Part shown: piece by piece, positions 1 through 6,106 of the stretch | How the letters are laid out: the number at the start of each line of letters is the position of its first letter | Position numbering within the stretch: the stretch's first letter is position 1 | NCBI GenBank assembly: GCA_946479905.1 | Contig: CAMLIA010000177.1 | Coordinates: forward strand, 1 to 8,950 | Source of the DNA: an uncultured Frankiales bacterium | Lineage (GTDB): Bacteria; Actinomycetota; Actinomycetes; Mycobacteriales; SCTD01 | Length of the DNA: 8,950 bases | Direction: 5' to 3' | The notes under the pieces: generated by a model | What the model was told of the DNA's origin: nothing | The model's database searches: none | What the model saw: only the letters and a program-made list of their open reading frames with translations | Translations under genes and position numbers: made by a program

Positions 1-198
1 ACCGACGTGCTGGTGCTCGGCGACGACCGGGAGGCGACCGACCTGGTCCAGGCCCTCGTCGGCCGGATCACCGGGATGCGCGGGATCTACGCAGGGCGGC
101 TGCGCAACGCCCACCAGGTCGAGGCGCTCACGGCCAACCTGATCAGCGTCAACCGCCGGTACAAGGCGCACGCGGGCCTGCGGGTGACCGACGTCTAG
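1..198 (+). CDS. npdG: NADPH-dependent F420 reductase (F420H2:NADP oxidoreductase), C-terminal part, 5' truncated by window edge
   Basis: The reading frame is open from base 1 and ends at TAG 196-198, giving 65 visible residues; the N-terminal NADP-binding Rossmann half lies outside the window. The C-terminal string AGRLRNAHQVEALTANLIS, followed by an NRRYKAHAGLRVTDV ending, is highly characteristic of NpdG/FNO. In this family the segment forms the C-terminal F420-binding and dimer region. The enzyme transfers hydride between F420H2 and NADP+ in the cytosol and links the F420 pool to NADPH. The protein terminates at the expected family C-terminus, so the gene looks intact as far as it is visible. 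The next gene on the same strand follows so closely that cotranscription is likely. Identification rests on recognising the conserved tail; the N-terminal GxGxxG motif cannot be checked here. Confidence 0.88.
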   Translation, partial: TDVLVLGDDREATDLVQALVGRITGMRGIYAGRLRNAHQVEALTANLISVNRRYKAHAGLRVTDV

Positions 199-208
199 GG
201 ACGACCTG
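197..208 (+). promoter_or_regulatory. Candidate Shine-Dalgarno plus CTG start for the helical-backbone gene
   Basis: AGGGA at 197-201 lies 4 bases before an in-frame CTG at 206-208. The CTG would add 14 residues ahead of the GTG at 248 and restore most of the conserved family N-terminus. The SD-like bases overlap the npdG stop codon, so initiation could be coupled to npdG termination. CTG starts are rare, so this is a hypothesis; an altered start codon or a sequencing error is the alternative. Confidence 0.3.
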
Positions 209-247
209 GGTACGGCGGTCGAGCTGCCGTCGTCGGTCCGGCGCGTC

Positions 248-934
248 GTGTCCCTGGTCCCGTCGCTGACGGAGTCCGTCGCCGACACGGGGCTGCTGGT
301 CGGGGCGACGGACTGGTGCTCGCACCCCCCGGACCTCGACGTGACCCGGGTCCGGGGGACCAAGAACCCCGACGTCGACGCCGTGATCGCGCTGCAGCCG
401 GACCTGGTGCTGGCCAACGCCGAGGAGAACCGGGCCTCCGACCTCGACGCGCTGCGGGCCGCCGGGCTGGCCGTCTGGGTCACCTACCCGCGGACGGTCC
501 CGGAGGCGCTGGACTCGCTGGCCCGGATGCTCGCGGCCTGCGGGCTGTCTGAGCCGCCCTGGTTGGTGGCTGCGAGGGACGCCTGGGCCGAGCCGTTCGC
601 CGGCGCGCGACGGACGGCCCTCGTGCCGATCTGGCGCCGGCCGTGGATGGCGGTGGGGTCCGGGACGTTCACCGGCGACGTCCTCGCGCGGCTGGGGATC
701 GACAACGTGCTGGCCGAGCACCCGGAGCGGTACCCGAAGGTCGCGCTCGACGCCCTCCCGTCGTACGACCTGGTGGTGCTGCCCGACGAGCCCTACGCGT
801 TCTCGCCCGACGACGGGCCGGAGTGCTTCGACGTGCCCGCGCGGTGCGTGAGCGGTCGGCACCTCACGTGGTACGGGCCGTCGCTGGCCGAGGCGCGGGA
901 GGTCCTCACCGCTCAGCTGGCCGGAGAGGCTTGA
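248..934 (+). CDS. Helical backbone metal receptor / cobalamin-binding-like protein (BtuF/TroA fold), cytosolic
   Basis: This is a 228-residue protein from the GTG at 248. The opening SLVPSLTESVADTGL, the HPPDLDVTRVRGTKNPDVDA segment (about residues 23-42), ALQPDLVLANAEENRASDLDAL (about 48-69), the mid-protein IWRRPWMAVGSGTFTGDVLA and a final PDEPYAFSPDD stretch match the COG0614-type periplasmic-binding fold used for corrinoids or ferric chelates. There is no signal peptide or lipobox, and no permease or ATPase gene nearby, so import is not supported; a cytosolic corrinoid- or metal-binding role is an inference. The frame stays open upstream to 188 and reads DDLGTAVELPSSVRRVV, which is the usual family N-terminus, yet that stretch has no ATG, GTG or TTG. 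GTG 248 is the first conventional start and has no good ribosome-binding site. It follows npdG on the same strand. The ligand is unknown. Confidence 0.75.
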   Translation: MSLVPSLTESVADTGLLVGATDWCSHPPDLDVTRVRGTKNPDVDAVIALQPDLVLANAEENRASDLDALRAAGLAVWVTYPRTVPEALDSLARMLAACGLSEPPWLVAARDAWAEPFAGARRTALVPIWRRPWMAVGSGTFTGDVLARLGIDNVLAEHPERYPKVALDALPSYDLVVLPDEPYAFSPDDGPECFDVPARCVSGRHLTWYGPSLAEAREVLTAQLAGEA

Positions 935-1469
935 CCCGGATGCCCTGGGCGCAGTCCGCGACGAGCTCGCGCAGCCGCTTCTCACGGGTCTCGGGCCGCT
1001 TGGCGCTGTTCACCCAGTGGCCGGCCTGCCTCTTGTACGTCGGTGGCTGGCGCTCCCAGAAGGCCCACGCCGCGGGGTCGGCCCGCAGCGCGCTGTCGTC
1101 GAAGACGATCTCGCCCTGCTCGTGGGTGTAGATGCCGGTGCGGTCGGCGCGGCGGCGCGCGAAGGCCTCCCGGCCCGCGTCGGTCATCCGGCCCTGCTCC
1201 TCGAGTGCCGCGACCTTGGCCACGTTGACCGCCGACCAGTTGCTGGTGGGCTTCCGGCGGGTGAACCGGATGCTGTAGCTCTCGTCGTCGATCCCGCGCC
1301 GCACCGCGTCGATCCAGCCGAAGCAGAGCGCCTCGTCGACCGACTCCGACCAGGTCATGCACGGCTTGCCGGTCTTCGTCTTCCAGAAGCCGACGATCAG
1401 CTCGGTCTCCGTGGCCGCGTTCTCCTCGAGCCACGCCCGCCACTCCGCCGGTGTCGCGAAGAACCTCAT
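906..1469 (-). CDS. YdeI/OmdA family protein (bacteriocin-protection / OmpD-associated family)
   Basis: This 187-residue protein starts at ATG 1469. It carries the full family pattern: an N-terminal FFATPAEWRAWLEENAATE (residues 3-21), the central SVDEALCFGWIDAVRRGIDD (43-62), IRFTRRKPTSNWSAVNVAKV (67-86), an Arg-rich helix, and a C-terminal domain with FDDSALRADPAAWAFWERQP (123-142) and YKRQAGHWVNSAKRPETREK (145-164). Length and motif order are normal for the family. The E. coli and Salmonella namesakes were linked to polymyxin or bacteriocin tolerance, but the biochemical activity is unknown and should not be assumed for an actinobacterium without an outer membrane. The ATG overlaps the TGA of the upstream mmcQ gene (ATGA at 1466-1469), which implies translational coupling in a panB-mmcQ-ydeI order. 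Its 3' end overlaps the convergent plus-strand gene by 29 bp. Confidence 0.85.
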   Translation of the reverse strand: MRFFATPAEWRAWLEENAATETELIVGFWKTKTGKPCMTWSESVDEALCFGWIDAVRRGIDDESYSIRFTRRKPTSNWSAVNVAKVAALEEQGRMTDAGREAFARRRADRTGIYTHEQGEIVFDDSALRADPAAWAFWERQPPTYKRQAGHWVNSAKRPETREKRLRELVADCAQGIRVKPLRPAER

Positions 1470-1801
1470 GAGACGGTGGCCAGGGCGGTGTCCAGGTGCT
1501 CCTTCAGCACGGCCGGGTCGAGGCCGCGGTCGAGGCGGACGCCGACCCAGCCGCGGTGGCCGACGTACGGCGGGCGGAAGTAGACCTCAGGGTCCGCGGC
1601 GAGAAGGGCCTCCTGCTCACCCGGGGGTGCGGCCAGCCAGACAGCGACGCGGCCGTCGCCGTGGTGGTCGTCGAGGCAGTTGCAGAAGCCCTTGCCCTTC
1701 GGGGCGAAGAACGCGGGCGACCCGTGGCTGAGCCGTTCGGTCACGCCCGGGATCGACAGCAGGTGCGCGCGCACCTCGGCGAACGGGTCCACGCCGCTCA
1801 C
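1466..1801 (-). CDS. MmcQ/YjbR family protein (CyaY-like fold)
   Basis: From GTG 1801 this gives 111 residues. A long open frame continues upstream to 2605, but that part is only an antiparallel-phase shadow of panB. The family signature is complete: FAEVRAHLLSIPGVTERLSH (residues 7-26), the HGSPAFFAPKGKGFCNCLDD block (26-45), VAVWLAAPPGEQEALLAAD (52-70), then YFRPPYVGHRGWVGVRLDRG (74-93), the most diagnostic part of DUF419. The family has a CyaY-like fold and has been suggested to bind DNA, but no function is established. A second in-frame GTG at 1792 would give a protein shorter by three residues. The SD-like GGAGA (1817-1813 on the minus strand) sits inside the distal arm of a long hairpin, 11 bases from GTG 1801. 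It lies downstream of panB and is coupled to the YdeI-family gene by a 4-bp overlap. Confidence 0.85.
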   Translation of the reverse strand: MSGVDPFAEVRAHLLSIPGVTERLSHGSPAFFAPKGKGFCNCLDDHHGDGRVAVWLAAPPGEQEALLAADPEVYFRPPYVGHRGWVGVRLDRGLDPAVLKEHLDTALATVS

Positions 1802-1805
1802 TCTG

Positions 1806-1861
1806 CTTGCGTTCTCCGGAAACCGCGACCTTCTGGCGCGGCGTTTCCCGGAAAGCGCAAG
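1806..1861. repeat. Long imperfect inverted repeat between panB and mmcQ
   Basis: The left arm, beginning CTTGCGTTCTCCGGAAACCG at 1806, is nearly the reverse complement of the right arm, ending CGTTTCCCGGAAAGCGCAAG at 1861. The six terminal base pairs are perfect, and a CCGG/CCGG block and an AAAC/GTTT block follow, interrupted by small bulges and one mismatch. The loop is roughly 1828-1836. Each arm also contains its own near-palindromic core (TCTCCGGAAA; TTTCCCGGAAA). There is no U-run on either strand, so it is not a canonical intrinsic terminator. It fills most of the 68-bp space between panB and mmcQ and would form in their transcript, with the mmcQ SD-like GGAGA in the stem. Confidence 0.8.
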
Positions 1862-1869
1862 GGTGGCGG

Positions 1870-2697
1870 TCAGGTGAAGCTGTGCTCCGGCCCGGGGAAC
1901 TGGCCCTCGCGGACCTCGTCGGCGTAGGCGCGGGCGGCGTCGCCCAGCACGGCGCGGAGGTCGGCGTAGCGCTTGGCGAGCTTCAGCCCCTTGGGGGTGA
2001 GGCCGGCCATGTCGGTCCAGACGAGCACCTGGGCGTCGGTGCCCGGTCCGGCGCCGATGCCGATGGTGGGGATGACCAGCTCCTTCGTGACCCGCTCCGC
2101 CAGGTCGGCCGGCACCACCTCGAGCACGATGGCGAACGCCCCGGCGGCCTGCAGCGCGAGCGCGTCCTCGAGGAGCTGGTCGCCGGACTCCCCGCGGCCC
2201 TGCACCTTGTAGCCGATGGCGTTGACGCTCTGGGGGGTGAGCCCGAGGTGCCCCATCACCGGCACGCCGGAGTCGGCGAGCAGCTGGACCTGGGGGAGCA
2301 CCCGGGCGCCGCCCTCCAGCTTCACGGCCTGTGCCCCTACCTGCAGGAACCGTGCGGCGTTGCGGAACGCCTGCGCAGGGGACTCCTGGTAGCTCCCGAA
2401 CGGCATGTCGGCCACGACCATCGGGCGCTTCGTGCCCCGGACGACCCCGCGCACGAGCGGGAGCAGGTCCTCCATCGTCACGGGGACCGTGGTCTCGTAC
2501 CCGAGCACGTTGTTGCCGGCGCTGTCCCCGACGAGCAGCACGGGGATGCCGACCTCGTCGAAGAGCTGGGCCGTGAGCATGTCGTAGCTGGTGAGCATCG
2601 CCCACCGCTCGCCACGGTCCTTGGCGTCCTGCAGGTCGCGGGTGCTGACACGGCGGTTGGTGACGCCGCCGTACAGGGTCTTGAGGTCGTCCGACAC
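1870..2697 (-). CDS. panB: 3-methyl-2-oxobutanoate hydroxymethyltransferase (ketopantoate hydroxymethyltransferase)
   Basis: PanB transfers a hydroxymethyl group from 5,10-methylene-tetrahydrofolate to 2-oxoisovalerate, giving ketopantoate, the first committed step to pantothenate and CoA. It is cytosolic. The 275-residue product has the expected length and motifs: TRDLQDAKDRGERWAMLTSY near residues 19-38, the metal/substrate loop VLLVGDSAGNNVLGYETTVP, ADMPFGSYQ, VKLEGG, PVMGHLGLTPQSVNAIGYKV, LEVVP carrying the conserved catalytic Glu, and IPTIGIGAGPGTDAQVLVWTD. The last motif has Ala where DGQ is commoner. I chose GTG 2697 over the longer frame from 2766 because an excellent SD (GGAGG) sits 6 bases upstream and because the extra residues of the long version do not resemble PanB. 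It heads a minus-strand operon with mmcQ and the YdeI-family gene. No panC, panD or panE is visible in the window. Confidence 0.95.
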   Translation of the reverse strand: MSDDLKTLYGGVTNRRVSTRDLQDAKDRGERWAMLTSYDMLTAQLFDEVGIPVLLVGDSAGNNVLGYETTVPVTMEDLLPLVRGVVRGTKRPMVVADMPFGSYQESPAQAFRNAARFLQVGAQAVKLEGGARVLPQVQLLADSGVPVMGHLGLTPQSVNAIGYKVQGRGESGDQLLEDALALQAAGAFAIVLEVVPADLAERVTKELVIPTIGIGAGPGTDAQVLVWTDMAGLTPKGLKLAKRYADLRAVLGDAARAYADEVREGQFPGPEHSFT

Positions 2698-2703
2698 GAG
2701 GGT

Positions 2704-2708
2704 CCTCC
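2704..2708 (-). promoter_or_regulatory. Shine-Dalgarno of panB
   Basis: On the minus strand GGAGG lies 6 bases before GTG 2697 (GGAGGACCCTCGTG). This decides the panB start against the 23-residue-longer ATG frame beginning at 2766. Confidence 0.8.
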
Positions 2709-2736
2709 GGAGGTCGTCTCCAGGCTGCTCTTTGGC

Positions 2737-2752
2737 GCAGTCCCGGGACTGC
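2737..2752. promoter_or_regulatory. Perfect 16-bp palindrome in the panB / mycothiol-enzyme divergent intergenic region
   Basis: GCAGTCCCGGGACTGC is perfectly self-complementary. It lies 40 bp upstream of the panB start and 73 bp upstream of the divergent ATG at 2826. It is flanked by two copies of CTCCAGG in direct orientation (2718-2724 and 2753-2759). Position and symmetry fit a dimeric repressor operator or a 5'-UTR hairpin. I do not recognise the regulator, and no convincing -10/-35 pair was found around it. Confidence 0.5.
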
Positions 2753-2825
2753 CTCCAGGGTGCCACCGGAACGGCCGCGTTGTCGCTGTGTTGCGCATCA
2801 CGCCCCTGGTGGCAGGATCCGCGAC

Positions 2826-3443
2826 ATGACGGACAACTGGCCGATCATCCACGCGGAGCGCCGGGCGCTGGCCGACGACCTCGCGAACCTGACCAGCGAG
2901 CAGTGGGCGACCCCCTCGCTCTGCCAGGGCTGGACCGTCCACGACGTCCTCGCGCACCAGGTCGCGTCCGCCACGTTCACCCCGCCGACGTTCTTCCTGC
3001 AGTTCATCGCGGCCGGGTTCAACTTCGGGAGGTTCGCGCAGAGGGCGGTGGACCGGATCGGCAAGGACGGACCTGCCGCGACCCTGGCCGCCTTCCGGGC
3101 GAACGAGACCTCCACCAAGAGCCCGCCCGGCCCGAAGGACACCTGGCTGGGCGAGACCCTCGTGCACTCCGAGGACATCCGGCGCCCGCTGGGCATCGGG
3201 CACGACTACCCGACCGAGGCCGTCGTGCGCGCCCTGGACTTCTTCAAGGGCAGCAACACCCTCATCGGGTCCAAGAGCCGGATCGCCGGCCTGACGCTGA
3301 AGGCGACGGACGCGGACTGGACGCACGGCGCCGGGCCGCTCGTCGAGGGGCCGGCCGTCTCGCTGCTCATGGCGATGACCGGCCGCAAGGCGCACCTCGA
3401 CGACCTGCGGGGCGACGGTCTGGCGACCCTGCGCACCCGCTGA
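2826..3443 (+). CDS. Maleylpyruvate isomerase family mycothiol-dependent enzyme (DinB-like, TIGR03083 type)
   Basis: This 205-residue protein starts at ATG 2826, with an AGGA SD at 2814-2817. The N-terminal four-helix DinB-like domain shows ERRALADDLANLTSEQWATP (residues 11-30) and LCQGWTVHDVLAHQVAS (32-48), the hallmark of mycothiol-dependent maleylpyruvate isomerase relatives. The likely metal triad is His44 (LAHQ), Glu110 and His114 in GETLVHSEDIRRPLG. The E-x3-H spacing matches the Zn ligands His/Glu/His known for the Corynebacterium enzyme. The C-terminal part (about 140-205) is short and carries SLLMAMTGRKAHLDDL. Family members use mycothiol as a cofactor in varied thiol-transfer or isomerisation reactions; the substrate here is unknown and no gentisate-pathway genes are nearby. 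It is transcribed divergently from panB and convergently with nadE, only 6 bp separating the two stop codons. Confidence 0.85.
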   Translation: MTDNWPIIHAERRALADDLANLTSEQWATPSLCQGWTVHDVLAHQVASATFTPPTFFLQFIAAGFNFGRFAQRAVDRIGKDGPAATLAAFRANETSTKSPPGPKDTWLGETLVHSEDIRRPLGIGHDYPTEAVVRALDFFKGSNTLIGSKSRIAGLTLKATDADWTHGAGPLVEGPAVSLLMAMTGRKAHLDDLRGDGLATLRTR

Positions 3444-3456
3444 CGCCGGTCAGGCG
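3438..3456. terminator. Short hairpin at the convergent junction, candidate bidirectional terminator
   Basis: CGCTGACGCCGGTCAGGCG can fold into a 7-bp stem with a single bulged G (3454) and a GCCG tetraloop. The stem includes both stop codons: TGA of the mycothiol-dependent gene at 3441 and TGA of nadE at 3452-3450. No U-run follows on either strand, so terminator function is inferred from position only. Confidence 0.4.
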
Positions 3457-5201
3457 ACGGGCGGGGACTCCTTCCACCGGCTGGTGATCGGCAGCCGGCG
3501 GTCGCGCCCGAACGCGCGCGGGGTGATCTTCGGACCGGGTGGGTACTGCCGGCGCTTGTACTCCGCGAGGTCGACGAGGCGCACGACCCGGTCGATGAGG
3601 GCGGCGTCGAAGCCGGCGGCGATCAGCTCGGCCCGACCCAGGTCGCGCTCCACGTAGGCGTCGAGCAGCGCGTCCAGCACCGCGTAGTCCGGCAGCCGGT
3701 CGCTGTCGAGCTGCCCCGGCGCGAGCTCGGCGGACGGCGGCTTGTCGATGCTGGCCGCCGGGATCGCCGGCGACACCGTGTTGCGCCAGCGGGCCAGCGC
3801 CCACACCAGGGTCTTCGGGACGTCCTTGATGGGCGCGAAGCCGCCCGCGCTGTCGCCGTAGAGGGTGGAGAACCCGGTGGCGAGCTCGCTCTTGTTGCCG
3901 CAGGTCAGCACGAGGTGCCCGTGCTGGTTGGACAGCGCCATGATGAGCGTGCCGCGCACCCGGGCCTGCAGGTTCTCCAGCGCCAACCCGTCGAGGGGGG
4001 TCGCGGCGGTGAACGCGTCGACCATCGACGAGATCGGGATGACCTGGAAGTGCAGGCCCTGCAGCTCGGCGAGCGCCCGCGCGTCGGCGACCGAGCCTTC
4101 CGACGACCAGGCGCTCGGCATGCCGAACACGTGCACCCGGTCCGGCCCCAGGGCGTCGGCGGCGATCGTCGACACGACCGCGCTGTCGATGCCGCCGGAC
4201 AGGCAGATCGCGACGCTCTTGAAGCCGTTCTTGTCGACGTAGTCGCGGGTCGCGGTGACGAGCGCCCCCCACACCTCCGCCTCGTCCGGCAGCCGGGCCG
4301 CGATCCCCGGGACCAGGGGCTGGTACGCCGGCAGCGGCTCGGCGGCGAGCACGTGCCGGTCGACGTGCATGACCGTCCCGTCCCGGGCGTCGACCGCACC
4401 GGAGAGCTCGCTCTCGCCGAGCGGCAGGTCGAGGTCGACGGCCATCAGGCCCTGCTCCCACATGGGGGCGCGGGCCACGACGCTCCCGTCGGCCAGCACC
4501 ACCATCGAGTCGCCGTCGTAGACGAGCTCGTCCTGCCCCCCGACCAGGTTGACGTAGGCGATCGGCGCGCCGGCCTCGACCGCCCGCCGGGACACCAGGG
4601 CGCCCCGCACGTCGTCCTTGAACCGCTCGTAGGGGCTCGCGTTCGGGCACAGCAGCAGCCCGACCCCGGCGTCGCGGGCGACCGCGATCGGCCCGCCCTC
4701 CTGCCAGAGGTCCTCGCAGATGACGATGCCGACGTCGACGCCGTGCAGCCGGACGACGGGGAACCGGTCGCCCCGCACGAAGTAGCGGAACTCGTCGAAG
4801 ACGCCGTAGTTCGGGAGGTGGTGCTTGGCGTACGTCGTGACGACCTGGCCCTGCCAGAGGACGGCGGCGGCGTTCTGCGGCTCGCCGGCGGGCCGGCCGA
4901 CGGCGGGCGCCGGGCGGTGGCTCTTGTCGCAGTAGCCGACGACCACGGCCGTGTCGCCCGCGCCCTCGTCGTACAGCCTCCTGGCCAGCGCGTGCAGGGC
5001 GGCGACGCTCGCGTCGACGAACGACCGCCGCAGCACCAGGTCCTCCGGCATGTAGCCGGTGAGGGTCATCTCGGGCAGCAGCACCACGTGGCAACCGCCC
5101 TGCCGGGCGTGCGCCACCCACTGGCTGACCAGGTCGGCGTTGCCCTGCAGGTCGCCCACCGTGGTGTCGATCTGGGCGAGACCGACGCGCAGCTGCGGCA
5201 T
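3450..5201 (-). CDS. nadE: Glutamine-dependent NAD+ synthetase
   Basis: The 583-residue enzyme makes NAD+ from nicotinate adenine dinucleotide, ATP and glutamine-derived ammonia, the last step of NAD biosynthesis, in the cytosol. The N-terminal nitrilase-type glutaminase domain (about 1-270) has the triad Glu44 (LLPEMTLTGY), Lys126 (TYAKHHLPNYGVFDE) and Cys162 (IVICEDLWQEGG). The C-terminal synthetase domain (about 300-583) has the ATP PP-loop CLSGGIDSA (333-341), ENLQARVRG (409-417), LTCGNKSELATGFSTLYGDS (432-451), the GGFAPIKDVPKT segment, and the end block YPPGPKITPRAFGRDRRLP. ATG 5201 starts exactly at the conserved RVGLAQIDTTVGDL N-terminus. At 583 residues it belongs to the compact bacterial form rather than the roughly 680-residue mycobacterial form. 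It begins 10 bp downstream of the aldo/keto reductase stop, so the two are very probably one transcript. No defects were seen. Confidence 0.96.
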   Translation of the reverse strand: MPQLRVGLAQIDTTVGDLQGNADLVSQWVAHARQGGCHVVLLPEMTLTGYMPEDLVLRRSFVDASVAALHALARRLYDEGAGDTAVVVGYCDKSHRPAPAVGRPAGEPQNAAAVLWQGQVVTTYAKHHLPNYGVFDEFRYFVRGDRFPVVRLHGVDVGIVICEDLWQEGGPIAVARDAGVGLLLCPNASPYERFKDDVRGALVSRRAVEAGAPIAYVNLVGGQDELVYDGDSMVVLADGSVVARAPMWEQGLMAVDLDLPLGESELSGAVDARDGTVMHVDRHVLAAEPLPAYQPLVPGIAARLPDEAEVWGALVTATRDYVDKNGFKSVAICLSGGIDSAVVSTIAADALGPDRVHVFGMPSAWSSEGSVADARALAELQGLHFQVIPISSMVDAFTAATPLDGLALENLQARVRGTLIMALSNQHGHLVLTCGNKSELATGFSTLYGDSAGGFAPIKDVPKTLVWALARWRNTVSPAIPAASIDKPPSAELAPGQLDSDRLPDYAVLDALLDAYVERDLGRAELIAAGFDAALIDRVVRLVDLAEYKRRQYPPGPKITPRAFGRDRRLPITSRWKESPPVA

Positions 5202-5211
5202 GCCCCCGAGC

Positions 5212-6060
5212 CTACGAGGCCGCCTTCAGCAGGGCCTCGTACTCGTCGTCGGAGAGCTGCACGTCCGCCGCGGCGCAGTTCTCCTCCAGGTGCGCCACCG
5301 ACCCGGTGCCGGGGATGGGCAGCATCACGGGCGACCGCTTGAGCAGCCACGCGAGCGCCAGCTGGGCGTGCGTCGCGTCGTGCTCCCTGGCGATCTCGTC
5401 GAGCACCCCACCGGGCCGGGCGAGGTCCCCGGCGGCGACGGGGAACCACGGGATGAACCCGATGCCCTCTCGCTCGCAGTAGTCGAGGACCTCCTCGGAC
5501 TGCCGGTTCGCGAGGTTGTAGAGGTTCTGCACCGTGACGATCGGCAGGATCGCCCGGGCCTGCTCGATCTGGGCGACCGTGACCTCGGACAGCCCGACGT
5601 GCCGGATCAGGCCCGCGTCCTGCAGCTCCTTGATCGCCCCCAGCGACTCCTCGACCGGGACCTTGGCGTCGATCCGGTGCAGCTGCCACAGGTCGATCCG
5701 GTCCACGCCGAGCCGGCGCAGGCTCATGTGCACGCACTGCCGGAGGTACTCGGGGCGGGCGACCTGCTCCCAGATGCCCGGGCCGCTGCGGGTGAGGCCG
5801 CCCTTGGTGGCCACCACGACCTTGCCGTAGGGGTGCAGGGCCTCCCGGATGAGGTCCTCGCTGACGTACGGGCCGTAGCTGTCGGCGGTGTCGATGAAGT
5901 CCACCCCGAGCTCGACCGCCCGCCGCAGCACCTGCTTCGCGACCTCGGGGTCCTTCGGAGGCCCCCAGATGCCCTCGCCGGTGATGCGCATCGCGCCGAA
6001 CCCCAGCCGGTGGACCTCGAGGTCGCCGCCGATCCTGAACGTGCCGCTCGCCTTCGTCAT
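5212..6060 (-). CDS. Aldo/keto reductase, resembling pyridoxal reductase PdxI (YdbC)
   Basis: A 282-residue (alpha/beta)8-barrel, cytosolic, NADPH-dependent by family. The complete catalytic tetrad is visible: Asp57 ([10 protein letters not shown]), Tyr62, Lys86 (VVVATKGG) and His128 (WQLHRID). Cofactor-binding features are the VGLSEVT strand near residue 157, [10 protein letters not shown] near 178 and the C-terminal [20 protein letters not shown]. From memory, E. coli PdxI/YdbC shares several unusual stretches (GFGAM..GPG.FGPP near the N-terminus, SYGP.V...IREAL.PY, and IPGT.SVAHL.EN), so pyridoxal-to-pyridoxine reduction is a reasonable but untested suggestion. Other short-barrel AKRs acting on small aldehydes are the alternative. 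The start has SD-like GGAAGG with a 4-base spacer. It precedes nadE with a 10-bp gap and is divergent from the macrodomain gene (46 bp between starts). Confidence 0.88.
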   Translation of the reverse strand: MTKASGTFRIGGDLEVHRLGFGAMRITGEGIWGPPKDPEVAKQVLRRAVELGVDFIDTADSYGPYVSEDLIREALHPYGKVVVATKGGLTRSGPGIWEQVARPEYLRQCVHMSLRRLGVDRIDLWQLHRIDAKVPVEESLGAIKELQDAGLIRHVGLSEVTVAQIEQARAILPIVTVQNLYNLANRQSEEVLDYCEREGIGFIPWFPVAAGDLARPGGVLDEIAREHDATHAQLALAWLLKRSPVMLPIPGTGSVAHLEENCAAADVQLSDDEYEALLKAAS

Positions 6061-6106
6061 GGCTCCTTCCTACCCGTACCCCGCACGTCGCGTACCGTCC
6101 GGGCTG

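Noticed and set aside
149..985. 278-codon minus-strand frame over npdG end and the helical-backbone gene
   Set aside because: Low-complexity Arg/Pro/Gly translation opposite a gene with clear family motifs.
1802..2605. Long minus-strand open frame continuous with mmcQ (would give a 379-residue protein)
   Set aside because: The upstream part is Arg/Gly/Pro-rich low-complexity translation lying in another phase over panB; only the last 111 residues match a family.
2698..2766. Longer panB start at ATG 2766
   Set aside because: The extra 23 residues do not look like PanB and run through the palindrome; GTG 2697 has a perfectly placed GGAGG.
1807..2829. 340-codon plus-strand frame over panB
   Set aside because: Antisense shadow of panB, with the typical V/G/H/L/R composition and no motifs.
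3367..5121. 584-codon minus-strand frame of nearly the same length as nadE
   Set aside because: It is the same-strand shifted phase of nadE, very Arg/Gly/Ala-rich with no recognisable motif.
3915..5342. 475-codon plus-strand open frame over nadE
   Set aside because: It is opposite a fully convincing NadE, and its composition (runs of V, D, R, G, P, H) is typical of a G+C-rich shadow frame.
5888..6106. N-terminal extension of the macrodomain protein
   Set aside because: The extra residues come from the antisense of the aldo/keto reductase start, and the macrodomain begins exactly at ATG 6107.
6061..6106. Repeated GTACC/GTACG words in the AKR-macrodomain divergent gap as an operator
   Set aside because: The copies are short, unevenly spaced and one lies within the macrodomain coding sequence; chance is a sufficient explanation.
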